From the NCBI GenBank assembly GCA_014323545.1, contig CP058647.1, positions 2,582,001 through 2,646,000 of the forward strand: a stretch of 64,000 bases of DNA. The letters are read 5' to 3'. This stretch comes from Hyphobacterium sp. CCMP332. GTDB taxonomy: Bacteria; Bacteroidota; Bacteroidia; Cytophagales; CCMP332. The translations under genes were made by a program, and so were the position numbers. Position 1 is the first letter of the stretch. Every line of letters begins with the position of its first letter. Shown piece after piece: positions 54,660-62,538 of the stretch. The notes under the pieces were generated by a model that was not told where the DNA came from, made no database searches, and worked only from the letters and a program-made list of their open reading frames with translations.

Positions 54660-55988
54660 ATGTTCGAAAATCTTAGTACGCGTTTAGAAGGAGCATTTAA
54701 AAGCCTCAAAGGTCAGGGCTCAATATCCGAAATAAACGTTGCGCAGACTACAAAAGAAATAAGAAGAGCATTGGTTGATGCCGATGTGAATTACAAAATA
54801 GCCAAGGAAGTAACTGACAGAATTAAGGAGAAGGCCATTGGGGAAAAAGTGATCAACGCTGTTTCTCCTGGACAGATGTTGGTTAAAATTACCTCCGATG
54901 AGCTTGCAGAACTGATGGGAGGGAAGGCAAGTGAAGTTAATGTGCAGGGAAGTCCGGGGATTATTCTTATGTCCGGTTTGCAGGGTTCGGGTAAAACCAC
55001 ATTTTCAGCAAAGCTTGCAAATAAATACAAGAAAGAGGGAAAACAGGTATTGTTGGCGGCCTGTGATGTTTATCGCCCCGCCGCCATTGAGCAGCTGAGA
55101 GTACTTGGAGAGCAGGTCGGTGTGGATGTCTATACCGAAGAAGACAATAAAAATCCCGTTGAAATAGCAAAAAATGCACTCAGTCATGCCAAGAGCAATG
55201 GTAAGAATGTTCTGATTGTCGATACCGCCGGTCGTTTAGCCGTGGATGAAGCCATGATGACCGAAATATCTAATATTAAAAATGCCCTGAATCCTTCGGA
55301 GACACTTTTTGTGGTGGATGCCATGACCGGCCAGGATGCTGTAAATACGGCTCAGGCTTTCAATAAGAAAATTGATTTTGACGGCGTGGTCATGACCAAA
55401 TTGGATGGCGATACCCGTGGTGGTGCCGCAATTTCGATCCGGTCGGTTGTTGATAAACCATTGAAGTTCATAGGAACCGGTGAAAAAATGGATGGTATAG
55501 ATGTCTTTCACCCCGATAGGATGGCTCAGAGAATCCTTGGAATGGGTGATGTGGTATCGTTGGTTGAAAGAGCACAGGATGCCTTTGATCAGGAGCAGGC
55601 TGAAAAACTCAATCGCAAAATACGAAAGAACCAATTTGACTTTAATGATTTTAAATCGCAGATCCAGCAGATAAAGAAAATGGGGAATATCAAGGATCTC
55701 ATGGGAATGATTCCCGGTATGGGCAAAATGGTTAAAAACCTCGATGTGGATGATAATTCATTTACACCCATTGAAGCCATTATTAATTCAATGACAACCC
55801 AGGAACGCGAGCAGCCCGATTTAATCGATGGCAGCCGAAGAAAGAGAATAGCCAATGGAAGTGGCACCAGCGTTCAGGAAGTCAATAATTTACTTAAGCA
55901 GTTTGGAGAGATGCGAAAAATGATGAAAAAGATGAACAAAATGAGTGGGGGTAAGAAAATGAAAGGGATCAATCCATTTGCCGGTTGA
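54660..55988 (+). CDS. ffh: signal recognition particle protein Ffh
   Basis: The 442-residue SRP GTPase that delivers membrane proteins to SecYEG with 4.5S RNA and FtsY. N domain (1-90), G domain with P loop GLQGSGKTT (106-114), DTAGRL and TKLDGDTRGG, then the methionine-rich M domain (MGMIPGMGKM, MRKMMKKMNKMSGGKKMKG) that binds signal sequences and RNA. The length is normal. Confidence 0.97.
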   Translation: MFENLSTRLEGAFKSLKGQGSISEINVAQTTKEIRRALVDADVNYKIAKEVTDRIKEKAIGEKVINAVSPGQMLVKITSDELAELMGGKASEVNVQGSPGIILMSGLQGSGKTTFSAKLANKYKKEGKQVLLAACDVYRPAAIEQLRVLGEQVGVDVYTEEDNKNPVEIAKNALSHAKSNGKNVLIVDTAGRLAVDEAMMTEISNIKNALNPSETLFVVDAMTGQDAVNTAQAFNKKIDFDGVVMTKLDGDTRGGAAISIRSVVDKPLKFIGTGEKMDGIDVFHPDRMAQRILGMGDVVSLVERAQDAFDQEQAEKLNRKIRKNQFDFNDFKSQIQQIKKMGNIKDLMGMIPGMGKMVKNLDVDDNSFTPIEAIINSMTTQEREQPDLIDGSRRKRIANGSGTSVQEVNNLLKQFGEMRKMMKKMNKMSGGKKMKGINPFAG

Positions 55989-56004
55989 TAATTGAACAAT
56001 TAAT

Positions 56005-56040
56005 AAAAAGGGTCGGATAAAATTTTATCCGACCCTTTTT
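56005..56040. terminator. bidirectional terminator between ffh and pdhB
   Basis: A perfect 36-base palindrome: A5 GGGTCGGATAAAA on the left, its exact complement on the right. It serves both converging genes. Confidence 0.88.
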
Positions 56041-56060
56041 TTATATCCGCACCTTAAGTA

Positions 56061-57041
56061 TTAGTCCAAATAAAGCACCCTTCTGCAAGCTTTTACTGTT
56101 CTTTCAACATTGGGTAGTGTTTCATCGATCAGCGTAGGCGCATAGTGCAATGGAATGTCTCTGTTGGTGACGCGTTCAATTGGTGCATCCAGATAATCGA
56201 ATGCATATCTCTGCATGTGATATGCAATTTCACTTGAGATGGAAGCTAAAGGCCATGTTTCTTCAACCATTACCAGCCGGTTGGTCTTTTTTACCGATTC
56301 AACCACCGTTTGGTAGTCAATCGGCCTGACGGTGCGAAGATCAATGATTTCAATATTTATATCGTCTTTGGCAAGTTTTTCCGCCGCTTCCAGAACAACT
56401 TTTAAAATTTTTCCATACGTAACCACGGTTACATCTGTGCCTTCTTTTTTCACTTCAGCCTCACCGAGTGGAATCAGGTATTCCTCTTCAGGTACTTCAC
56501 CTTTATCTCCGTACATGAGTTCGGATTCCATAAATATGATCGGATTGTCATCGCGAATTGATGATTTGAGTAAGCCCTTGGCGTCTTTTGGATTGGCAGG
56601 AACTACTACTTTTAATCCGGGCGTATTGGCGTACCAGTTTTCAAAATTCTGCGAGTGCTGGGCTCCAAGCTGACCCGCATTACCCGTGGGACCGCGAAAT
56701 ACCATTGGCGCACCGTATTGCCCTGCAGACATGGACATCATCTTGGCGGCGCTGTTAATAACCTGGTCGATTGCGACAAGGGAAAAATTGAAGGTCATGA
56801 ATTCGATGATCGGTCTTAAGCCATTCATGGCAGCGCCGACGCCGATTCCGGCGAAGCCCAGCTCGGCAATTGGCGTATCGATCACCCTTTCAGGACCAAA
56901 TTCATCCAGCATACCCTGCGATACCTTATAGGCTCCATTGTATTCGGCTACTTCTTCTCCCATTAGAAATACATTTTCATCTCTGCGCATTTCCTCTGTC
57001 ATTGCTTCTCTTAGTGCTTCCCTGAACTGGATTTCTCTCAT
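56061..57041 (-). CDS. pdhB: pyruvate dehydrogenase E1 component, beta subunit
   Basis: A 326-residue transketolase-like subunit of the E1 heterotetramer that decarboxylates pyruvate with thiamine diphosphate. Typical blocks are VFLMGEEVAEYNGAYKVS, RVIDTPIAELGFAGIGVGAA, GRPTGNAGQLGAQHSQ-like (FRGPTGNAGQLGAQHSQ) and VMVEETWPLASISSEIA. The alpha subunit and E2 are not adjacent on either side, so the operon is split. A branched-chain or acetoin dehydrogenase beta subunit is an alternative but the motifs fit PdhB best. Confidence 0.88.
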   Translation of the reverse strand: MREIQFREALREAMTEEMRRDENVFLMGEEVAEYNGAYKVSQGMLDEFGPERVIDTPIAELGFAGIGVGAAMNGLRPIIEFMTFNFSLVAIDQVINSAAKMMSMSAGQYGAPMVFRGPTGNAGQLGAQHSQNFENWYANTPGLKVVVPANPKDAKGLLKSSIRDDNPIIFMESELMYGDKGEVPEEEYLIPLGEAEVKKEGTDVTVVTYGKILKVVLEAAEKLAKDDINIEIIDLRTVRPIDYQTVVESVKKTNRLVMVEETWPLASISSEIAYHMQRYAFDYLDAPIERVTNRDIPLHYAPTLIDETLPNVERTVKACRRVLYLD

Positions 57042-57100
57042 ATTGGCTTTATTTCAGCACGCTAAATTACTGTATTGATGGAATTATAAAAAGACAGAAA

Positions 57101-57133
57101 CAAAAAAGCCCCAACCAAAAGGCAGGGGCTTCT
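57101..57133 (-). terminator. intrinsic terminator after the OmpA/TPR lipoprotein gene
   Basis: AAGCCCC and GGGGCTT (7 bp) with six A on the left; in the leftward direction the stem is followed by U. It lies 20 bases past the stop codon at 57153. Confidence 0.75.
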
Positions 57134-57152
57134 TCAGAAAATTAAATTCTAA

Positions 57153-58949
57153 TTATTTAATGGCGTTTTTGAAACCATCGGTTTCAAAATATTTTTCAAA
57201 TTCAAGATCATTGATTGCTCTTTCTCTCAAAGAAGAGTCAAGCTCAATAGACTTTGCCAAATGCTTAGCCATATTATCAGCATCGCCCATTCTGGCAGCA
57301 GTAACTGCAGCACCGTAATAAGCATGAGCATTGCCTGCATCAGCAGCTATGGCATCGTCAAATTCTGTTTTGGCAGTACCAAAGTCTTTTTTCAACAACT
57401 GTGCTAAAGCGCTATTGTAAACAGTCACAGGATCTTCATTGGCATTGGCAAATGAATTCACCGCGTCGTTGTACTTAGCAACTTTGATTTCTGACACACC
57501 TTTCATGGCATTGATTCCTTCGCTCAATACTGAAGAAGGACTCGCTTGCAAACCGCTTGTGAACATGCTAAGCGCCTTATAATTGTTTTCACTCTTCATA
57601 AGTTCAGCAAGGCCTTTGTTCGAATAGGCTTCAGGATTTTGTTTTTTATTCAATGAAATATCAAAATGAGTGATAGCATCATCTACCATTTTCATTTTAG
57701 CATCCATATCATTTTCCAATTTTGCACGCTCAAGCAAAGCTGCTCCCAAATTGTTATGCGATTGCCAGCTATCACTTTCTTTAGTTGCTGCACGATATAA
57801 TTTTTCTTTTTCAGAAAGATCAGCAGTTAAAGTTGCAGCATAGGCCAGCTCTTCTTCGTTCAAAGTATCGGTTGGAGCACTTCCTTCTCTTATCAATACA
57901 GCTAAAGCAGCAATTTCCTCATCTGTTTTCTTTGGTATCAATTGAATGATTTCTGTTTTAGCAACCCTTAAGTCCGGATAAATTTTGTCAAACAACCTTT
58001 TGTAGACTTTGGGCATTTTGCTTTTCAGCATTTTTTCTGTTTCTACAAAATTTGCTCCACCGCCATTATCAATGACATCGTTGATGGCTATTTTTTCATC
58101 ATTAGAGAAATCCTCGCTTGCAGCCAGTTTTTTCTTAAACATTGACCAGTCCTGAACGATAGGCTTCAATACAAAATTGATTGAATCAGCCATGTCTTTG
58201 TAATCGTACCTTTTCATTCTTCTGATGTACTCTTTCTTAACAACCTCTGCTCTGCTGTTGGAAAGTCCGGTATTTATAGTTTCACTACCCTCAGGAGAGT
58301 GATTACCGACTATCGTTACAGTTTTGGTAAGGTTTTTCTCTGCGATATAGGCATCAAATTTATTTCCTCTATCACTTTTCAGCTCTGATCTTCTAAGATT
58401 TGATCTTCCCTGCTGGAAAAAGAAATCAACATTTATTTTCTGAATTTCTGGCTCTTTGCTAAAACCATGAGCAGCATATGCTACATAGTGATAATCTTTC
58501 ACCATTTCAGATGTAGTGATGACACCAACTGCAAGAGGCATTTCAGGAGTCGATTTGCTTTTGCCATTAGGGCTCGAAGCTTCTCCTTGAATGACCAGGT
58601 CTCCTCTTCTCATCTCCTCATTGTATGGGAATGAAAATTTCCTGGATACTTGTGGTTGTTGCGTTTTCTGGTTGGGATAATCCTCATATTTGAATTCGAT
58701 ATCAGGCAAAGCCAAAGACTTGTCTGAATATTTATATGTGGTTTTAAGTGTATATACTTTCCCCTTCTTAAGCATGTTTACAGGTAGTAGTGCGGACATG
58801 GTGAAATCTACTGTGTCTGCATGCATTTCTAATGGTGAGGGTGTTACTGTTAAGTTTTGCTCTGAAGCCTTTTTAATCATCTGGCTTAAAGAACAACCCG
58901 ATAGAATAAAAGCACTTGCAAGTACAAATACACCAAGAATTTTTTTCAT
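57153..58949 (-). CDS. lipoprotein with OmpA-like and TPR domains
   Basis: A 598-residue lipoprotein: lipobox LSGC (Cys19 from the ATG at 58949), an N-terminal beta domain, an OmpA-like segment (about 195-265) with INVDFFFQQGRSNLRRSEL, IVGNHSPEGSE and LSNSRAEVVKKEYI, a linker, and four or five TPR repeats to the C terminus. OmpA-like domains usually bind peptidoglycan, so it may tie the outer membrane to the wall. An upstream ATG three codons before is possible. It diverges from pspC. Confidence 0.75.
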   Translation of the reverse strand: MKKILGVFVLASAFILSGCSLSQMIKKASEQNLTVTPSPLEMHADTVDFTMSALLPVNMLKKGKVYTLKTTYKYSDKSLALPDIEFKYEDYPNQKTQQPQVSRKFSFPYNEEMRRGDLVIQGEASSPNGKSKSTPEMPLAVGVITTSEMVKDYHYVAYAAHGFSKEPEIQKINVDFFFQQGRSNLRRSELKSDRGNKFDAYIAEKNLTKTVTIVGNHSPEGSETINTGLSNSRAEVVKKEYIRRMKRYDYKDMADSINFVLKPIVQDWSMFKKKLAASEDFSNDEKIAINDVIDNGGGANFVETEKMLKSKMPKVYKRLFDKIYPDLRVAKTEIIQLIPKKTDEEIAALAVLIREGSAPTDTLNEEELAYAATLTADLSEKEKLYRAATKESDSWQSHNNLGAALLERAKLENDMDAKMKMVDDAITHFDISLNKKQNPEAYSNKGLAELMKSENNYKALSMFTSGLQASPSSVLSEGINAMKGVSEIKVAKYNDAVNSFANANEDPVTVYNSALAQLLKKDFGTAKTEFDDAIAADAGNAHAYYGAAVTAARMGDADNMAKHLAKSIELDSSLRERAINDLEFEKYFETDGFKNAIK

Positions 58950-59034
58950 GTGGTACATAATGGTTTTCTTTAGTTTTCTGCGAAATTATCTGTATTTTAA
59001 TATTATTGCAATGAAATATAACTTTTTTTGGATG

Positions 59035-59083
59035 TTTGCCGTTAATTATTCGTTAAAATAGCAGGAAACCACTAGAAATAATG
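59035..59083 (+). repeat. noncoding repeat copy C, the pspC leader
   Basis: 59055-59083 matches copy A (51714-51742) at 26 of 29 positions, ending in the pspC ATG. The upstream part (TTTGCC GTTAATTATTCG) resembles the start of copy B more loosely. A shared leader or regulatory site is suggested. Confidence 0.55.
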
Positions 59084-59299
59084 AAAAGTATTGTATCATT
59101 TTTCGAAAACAGAGCCTTTGGAGTGTGCGCAAGTATCTCCGAAAAGCTGGGTATGTCGAGTACTTCGGTAAGGCTTTTCTTTATTTATGCTTCATTTCTT
59201 ACTTTCGGATCACCCGTTTTGATCTATTTGATCCTGGCTTTTCTAAAAGATTTTAAAGCTTACATAAGAAAAAGCAGCTCCACTATCTGGGATTTCTAA
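59081..59299 (+). CDS. pspC: PspC-domain membrane protein
   Basis: A 72-residue protein with the PspC domain: an N-terminal amphipathic stretch (FGVCASISEKLGMSSTSVRL), a membrane helix (FFIYASFLTFGSPVLIYLILAFLK) and a short tail. The domain belongs to envelope-stress (phage shock) proteins. It is shorter than E. coli PspC, as usual in Bacteroidota. No pspA or pspB lies nearby. Its stop interlocks with the GT2 gene, and its leader matches noncoding repeat copy A. Confidence 0.85.
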   Translation: MKSIVSFFENRAFGVCASISEKLGMSSTSVRLFFIYASFLTFGSPVLIYLILAFLKDFKAYIRKSSSTIWDF

Positions 59300-60309
59300 A
59301 AGGAGTCCAAATCCGAAAATTTTCTCCTCCCTTTTAAGAAGTAATCAAAGAGGATGGATTTATCATAAAAACCCTTCAACTCATTTGGATTCTTTTTCTG
59401 CTCTGATCTTTGCAATCCCGATTTCATTTTATAGTAATCGCGGTGGGCTCTTAACAAGGCGCGGACGTCGCCAAAACGAAATTGCAACAGATAAATAATT
59501 GCGCTAAGGCCATCAAGCAATAATCTAATCAGTATTTTCTTCCCACGAATGGAATCCGGTAAATTTTTATAAAGGAGAAAAAGACTATTTCTGTGATTCA
59601 AATAGGTTTTTCTGGGATTGGATTTTGGAAGTGTTCCACCGCCAATATGGTACACCTCGCTTTCGGCCACGTATTTAATTTTATAATTATTGTTTAATAC
59701 CCGCCAGCAAAGATCAATTTCTTCCATATGAGCAAAGAAATTTTCATCCAAACCGCCCATTTTGTGATAAACTTCGGATCGAATCATTAAACATGCGCCT
59801 GAAGCCCAAAAAATATCACCTGAGTTATCGTATTGCCCTTTGTCTTTTTCAAGATTATTTAATATCCTGCCACGGCAGAATGGATATCCGTATTTATCAA
59901 TAAATCCTCCGGCAGCACCGGCATATTCAAATATCACCTTGTTTTTTTGCCATTTGATTTTTGGTTGAACAATAGCAATGGATTTATCCAAATTAAATGT
60001 TTCAATTAGTGGCAAAAGCCAGTTTTTTCCAACCTCGACATCGGAATTGAGCAAAACATAAAAATCGCTATCAATTTGTTTAAAAGCCTCGTTATATCCT
60101 TTGCAAAAACCGTGATTGGTTTTGAACCGGATGATTTGTACCTGCGGAAAATTTTGTTCGAGCCAGGGGATTGAATCGTCGGTAGACGCATTATCAGCAA
60201 GCACTATTTGTGCCTCGGCACTGTTTCTGACAATTCCCGGAATAAATTTTTGTAAAAAATGAAGGCCATTCCAATTCAGGATGACCACTGCAACATTTGA
60301 TCCTGTCAT
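59296..60309 (-). CDS. GT2-family glycosyltransferase
   Basis: A 337-residue inverting glycosyltransferase of the GT-A fold, rhamnosyl-like branch. Visible are VVILNWNG, ADNASTDDS, LLNSDVEVGKNW (metal-binding DxD), and the GGLDENFFAHMEEIDLCWRV block with the ED acceptor motif. A C-terminal amphipathic region may dock it to the membrane. It likely builds a surface polysaccharide. It is 9 bases after ybaB. Confidence 0.88.
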   Translation of the reverse strand: MTGSNVAVVILNWNGLHFLQKFIPGIVRNSAEAQIVLADNASTDDSIPWLEQNFPQVQIIRFKTNHGFCKGYNEAFKQIDSDFYVLLNSDVEVGKNWLLPLIETFNLDKSIAIVQPKIKWQKNKVIFEYAGAAGGFIDKYGYPFCRGRILNNLEKDKGQYDNSGDIFWASGACLMIRSEVYHKMGGLDENFFAHMEEIDLCWRVLNNNYKIKYVAESEVYHIGGGTLPKSNPRKTYLNHRNSLFLLYKNLPDSIRGKKILIRLLLDGLSAIIYLLQFRFGDVRALLRAHRDYYKMKSGLQRSEQKKNPNELKGFYDKSILFDYFLKGRRKFSDLDSF

Positions 60310-60318
60310 AGGGGGAAA

Positions 60319-60642
60319 TTACATTCCGGGAAATTTAAATCCTGGAATATTAGGCAGGTTACCGGTGACTTTTTTCATTTCTTCCTGAATTTTGACATCA
60401 ATATTTTCAAGGGCCTTATTTACCGCGGCAGCGCTGAGGTCCTCGATCATCTCCTTGTCATCCTTAGATATGATGTCTGGATCAATTTCAATCTTCAGGA
60501 CTTGTTTTTTACCATTGACAGTTGCTTTTACGATTCCTCCACCTGATTCTCCTTCGGCTCTTAATTCAGCAATTTTGTCCTGGGCTTCTTTCATATTTTC
60601 CTGAAGCTCTTTTACTTTTCCAAAAATTGATGACATATCCAT
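60319..60642 (-). CDS. ybaB: YbaB/EbfC-family nucleoid-associated protein
   Basis: A 107-residue DNA-binding dimer. The family pattern is clear: a long N-terminal helix (KVKELQENMKEAQDKIAELR), the GGGIVKATVNGKKQVLKIEIDP sheet and a C-terminal helix region (DKEMIEDLSAAAVNKALENI). In most bacteria it sits with dnaX and recR; here it lies between a T9SS protein gene and a GT2 gene. Confidence 0.92.
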   Translation of the reverse strand: MDMSSIFGKVKELQENMKEAQDKIAELRAEGESGGGIVKATVNGKKQVLKIEIDPDIISKDDKEMIEDLSAAAVNKALENIDVKIQEEMKKVTGNLPNIPGFKFPGM

Positions 60643-60654
60643 AATATAAATTCT

Positions 60655-62535
60655 TTATCTGGTCAAAGTTACGGTACTTTTTTCTGAAAAGCTTCTACCG
60701 AGCTCATCTATTGCAGTTACCTTGTATACATAAACACCCTCAGGCGCATCTCGTTCATTTATGGTGCCATCCCAGCCCTCATTGTAATCTTTTGTCGCAA
60801 ATATTAATTCACCCCATCGGTTGAAGATTATAAGTTCATATTCGTCGGCAAAGAGGCCAATGGGTTCAAAAACATCGTTTAAACCGTCTCCATTTGGTGA
60901 AAATGCGGTTGGAAAAAAAAGCTTAAAGGTTTGCTCAATTTCGTAAATTAAAGAATAGCTTATTAAAGAATCCGGCCCCTCTGAGATTGCTTTTATTCTA
61001 TATCTGAGTTTTTGTAAAGTTGTATCTACCCCTATATCCAGATACTCTCTTGCCGTATTATCAAATTCTTCTGAGAAATAGACAATGTTATTTTCATTCA
61101 GTTTTTCCAGTACATAACGCTCGACACCAAATGACCAACCCTGATAGGCCAGCCATGTAACCAACCTGTTTTCGTTTTCGGTGTTTTCTACTACTATTTC
61201 AACAGGACAGTGAATGCCCGTGTTTTCTGATAAATTTCTGCAGGCATCATAAAAATCCATGGAATAGCAAATCCTTGGTTGGTCCTGTATTGGAGCTTCA
61301 AGACTAAATGAATTTTGTACGGTGGAATCAAAAATATCGGTTCTCGTAAAACCCCGGCGCAATAGATAGAGCTCTGCCAGGGAATCGGCTATCCAATCCA
61401 TTTGCGTTGCATTGTTTTCTATACTCACATTAAATAATCTTGGGGCAGAAGGGGTATCCAGCGATAATCCTCTGACACATACCTCATTTGATAAGGAACG
61501 AACGCCACCAAATAATTCCGCTTCCAATTGATAGCAGTATTCCTGATTACAAATTATTTGCGTGTCTGTTACAATGGTTTGCTGAAAGTCTGGATTGTAT
61601 TGTGAATAGCTCTGTTGATTCTTAAATAATTCCCATCGGATAATATTTACAGGAAGAGGATAGGGGTTCCAGGATACAATATTCTCATTATTAAAGGCTT
61701 CAGCATCGAGTTTTACACTGCAAATGGTCTCTGACATTTTTTCATTGAAGCAGGCGTCCCTTGTTCTCAATCTATAACAATAACCGTTTTCACTGCTATC
61801 CATATAAATGAATGGTGCTCCTGTTGAAGTAAAACTGTTGATGGAATTGTATGTACTTAATGTATCAGGGCTCAGTTCAAGGATGTAGTCAACACTTTCT
61901 GTGGTGTTAAAATCAAAACTTATACTATCTGAATTGCCTGTGATGCTGTATTCAAAATTGTTCAGCAAGGGTTCGGGAACAATATCCAGGGTATTCACCA
62001 TAAATGAAATACTGTCTCCGCAATTGCCCGGCACATAATTTCCTTTGATACTTATTGTTTTCGCTCCCTGAGATGTGTATTTATAGGAAATGCTACTCAG
62101 TCCTGAAATGGTATCCGAATTTCCATCGCCCCAATAAATAAAATATTCCTCGTATTGATCATTTAATATCTCTATCACAACACGATTTGAATCACATCTG
62201 GAGGCCTTGTAAAGAGGTTCCGGAGATGGGAGAACTTCGATATAATTAATTCTTAGAGAAGTGTCTGCAACGCCATTGACATTTCCTATTTGTATAAGGG
62301 TATAGAACCCGGGATTGGTGTAAGTGAAAAAAGTATCCGGGTTTCCACTTATGGGATCACCTAAATTGTAATCAAAATTATACAAAATGGATTCCGGGGG
62401 AACACCATTTGAGCAATTGATAACACTGACATCCAAAGGTGCACAACCCCTGGTGACGTCAGCTGTAAAACATAGGTTTTGCGCTTCTGCCTGAAAAACG
62501 AAAAGAATAAAAATTACTGAAATAAAAAACTTCAA
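60655..62535 (-). CDS. secreted PKD-domain protein with T9SS type B C-terminal domain
   Basis: A 626-residue secreted protein. It starts at TTG 62535, giving a signal peptide (residues 1-18, ending AEAQ). A PKD domain (about 20-110, NFDYNLGDP, YTNPGFYTL) and a second PKD-like unit (YFIYWGDGNS) are followed by fibronectin-like repeats and a CHU_C domain (about 538-626) with FPTAFSPNGDGLNDVF, IFNRWGELIF, GWDGTINERDAPEGVYVY. It should be exported by the type IX system. It follows hutH by 3 bases. Confidence 0.85.
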   Translation of the reverse strand: MKFFISVIFILFVFQAEAQNLCFTADVTRGCAPLDVSVINCSNGVPPESILYNFDYNLGDPISGNPDTFFTYTNPGFYTLIQIGNVNGVADTSLRINYIEVLPSPEPLYKASRCDSNRVVIEILNDQYEEYFIYWGDGNSDTISGLSSISYKYTSQGAKTISIKGNYVPGNCGDSISFMVNTLDIVPEPLLNNFEYSITGNSDSISFDFNTTESVDYILELSPDTLSTYNSINSFTSTGAPFIYMDSSENGYCYRLRTRDACFNEKMSETICSVKLDAEAFNNENIVSWNPYPLPVNIIRWELFKNQQSYSQYNPDFQQTIVTDTQIICNQEYCYQLEAELFGGVRSLSNEVCVRGLSLDTPSAPRLFNVSIENNATQMDWIADSLAELYLLRRGFTRTDIFDSTVQNSFSLEAPIQDQPRICYSMDFYDACRNLSENTGIHCPVEIVVENTENENRLVTWLAYQGWSFGVERYVLEKLNENNIVYFSEEFDNTAREYLDIGVDTTLQKLRYRIKAISEGPDSLISYSLIYEIEQTFKLFFPTAFSPNGDGLNDVFEPIGLFADEYELIIFNRWGELIFATKDYNEGWDGTINERDAPEGVYVYKVTAIDELGRSFSEKSTVTLTR

Positions 62536-62538
62536 TTT

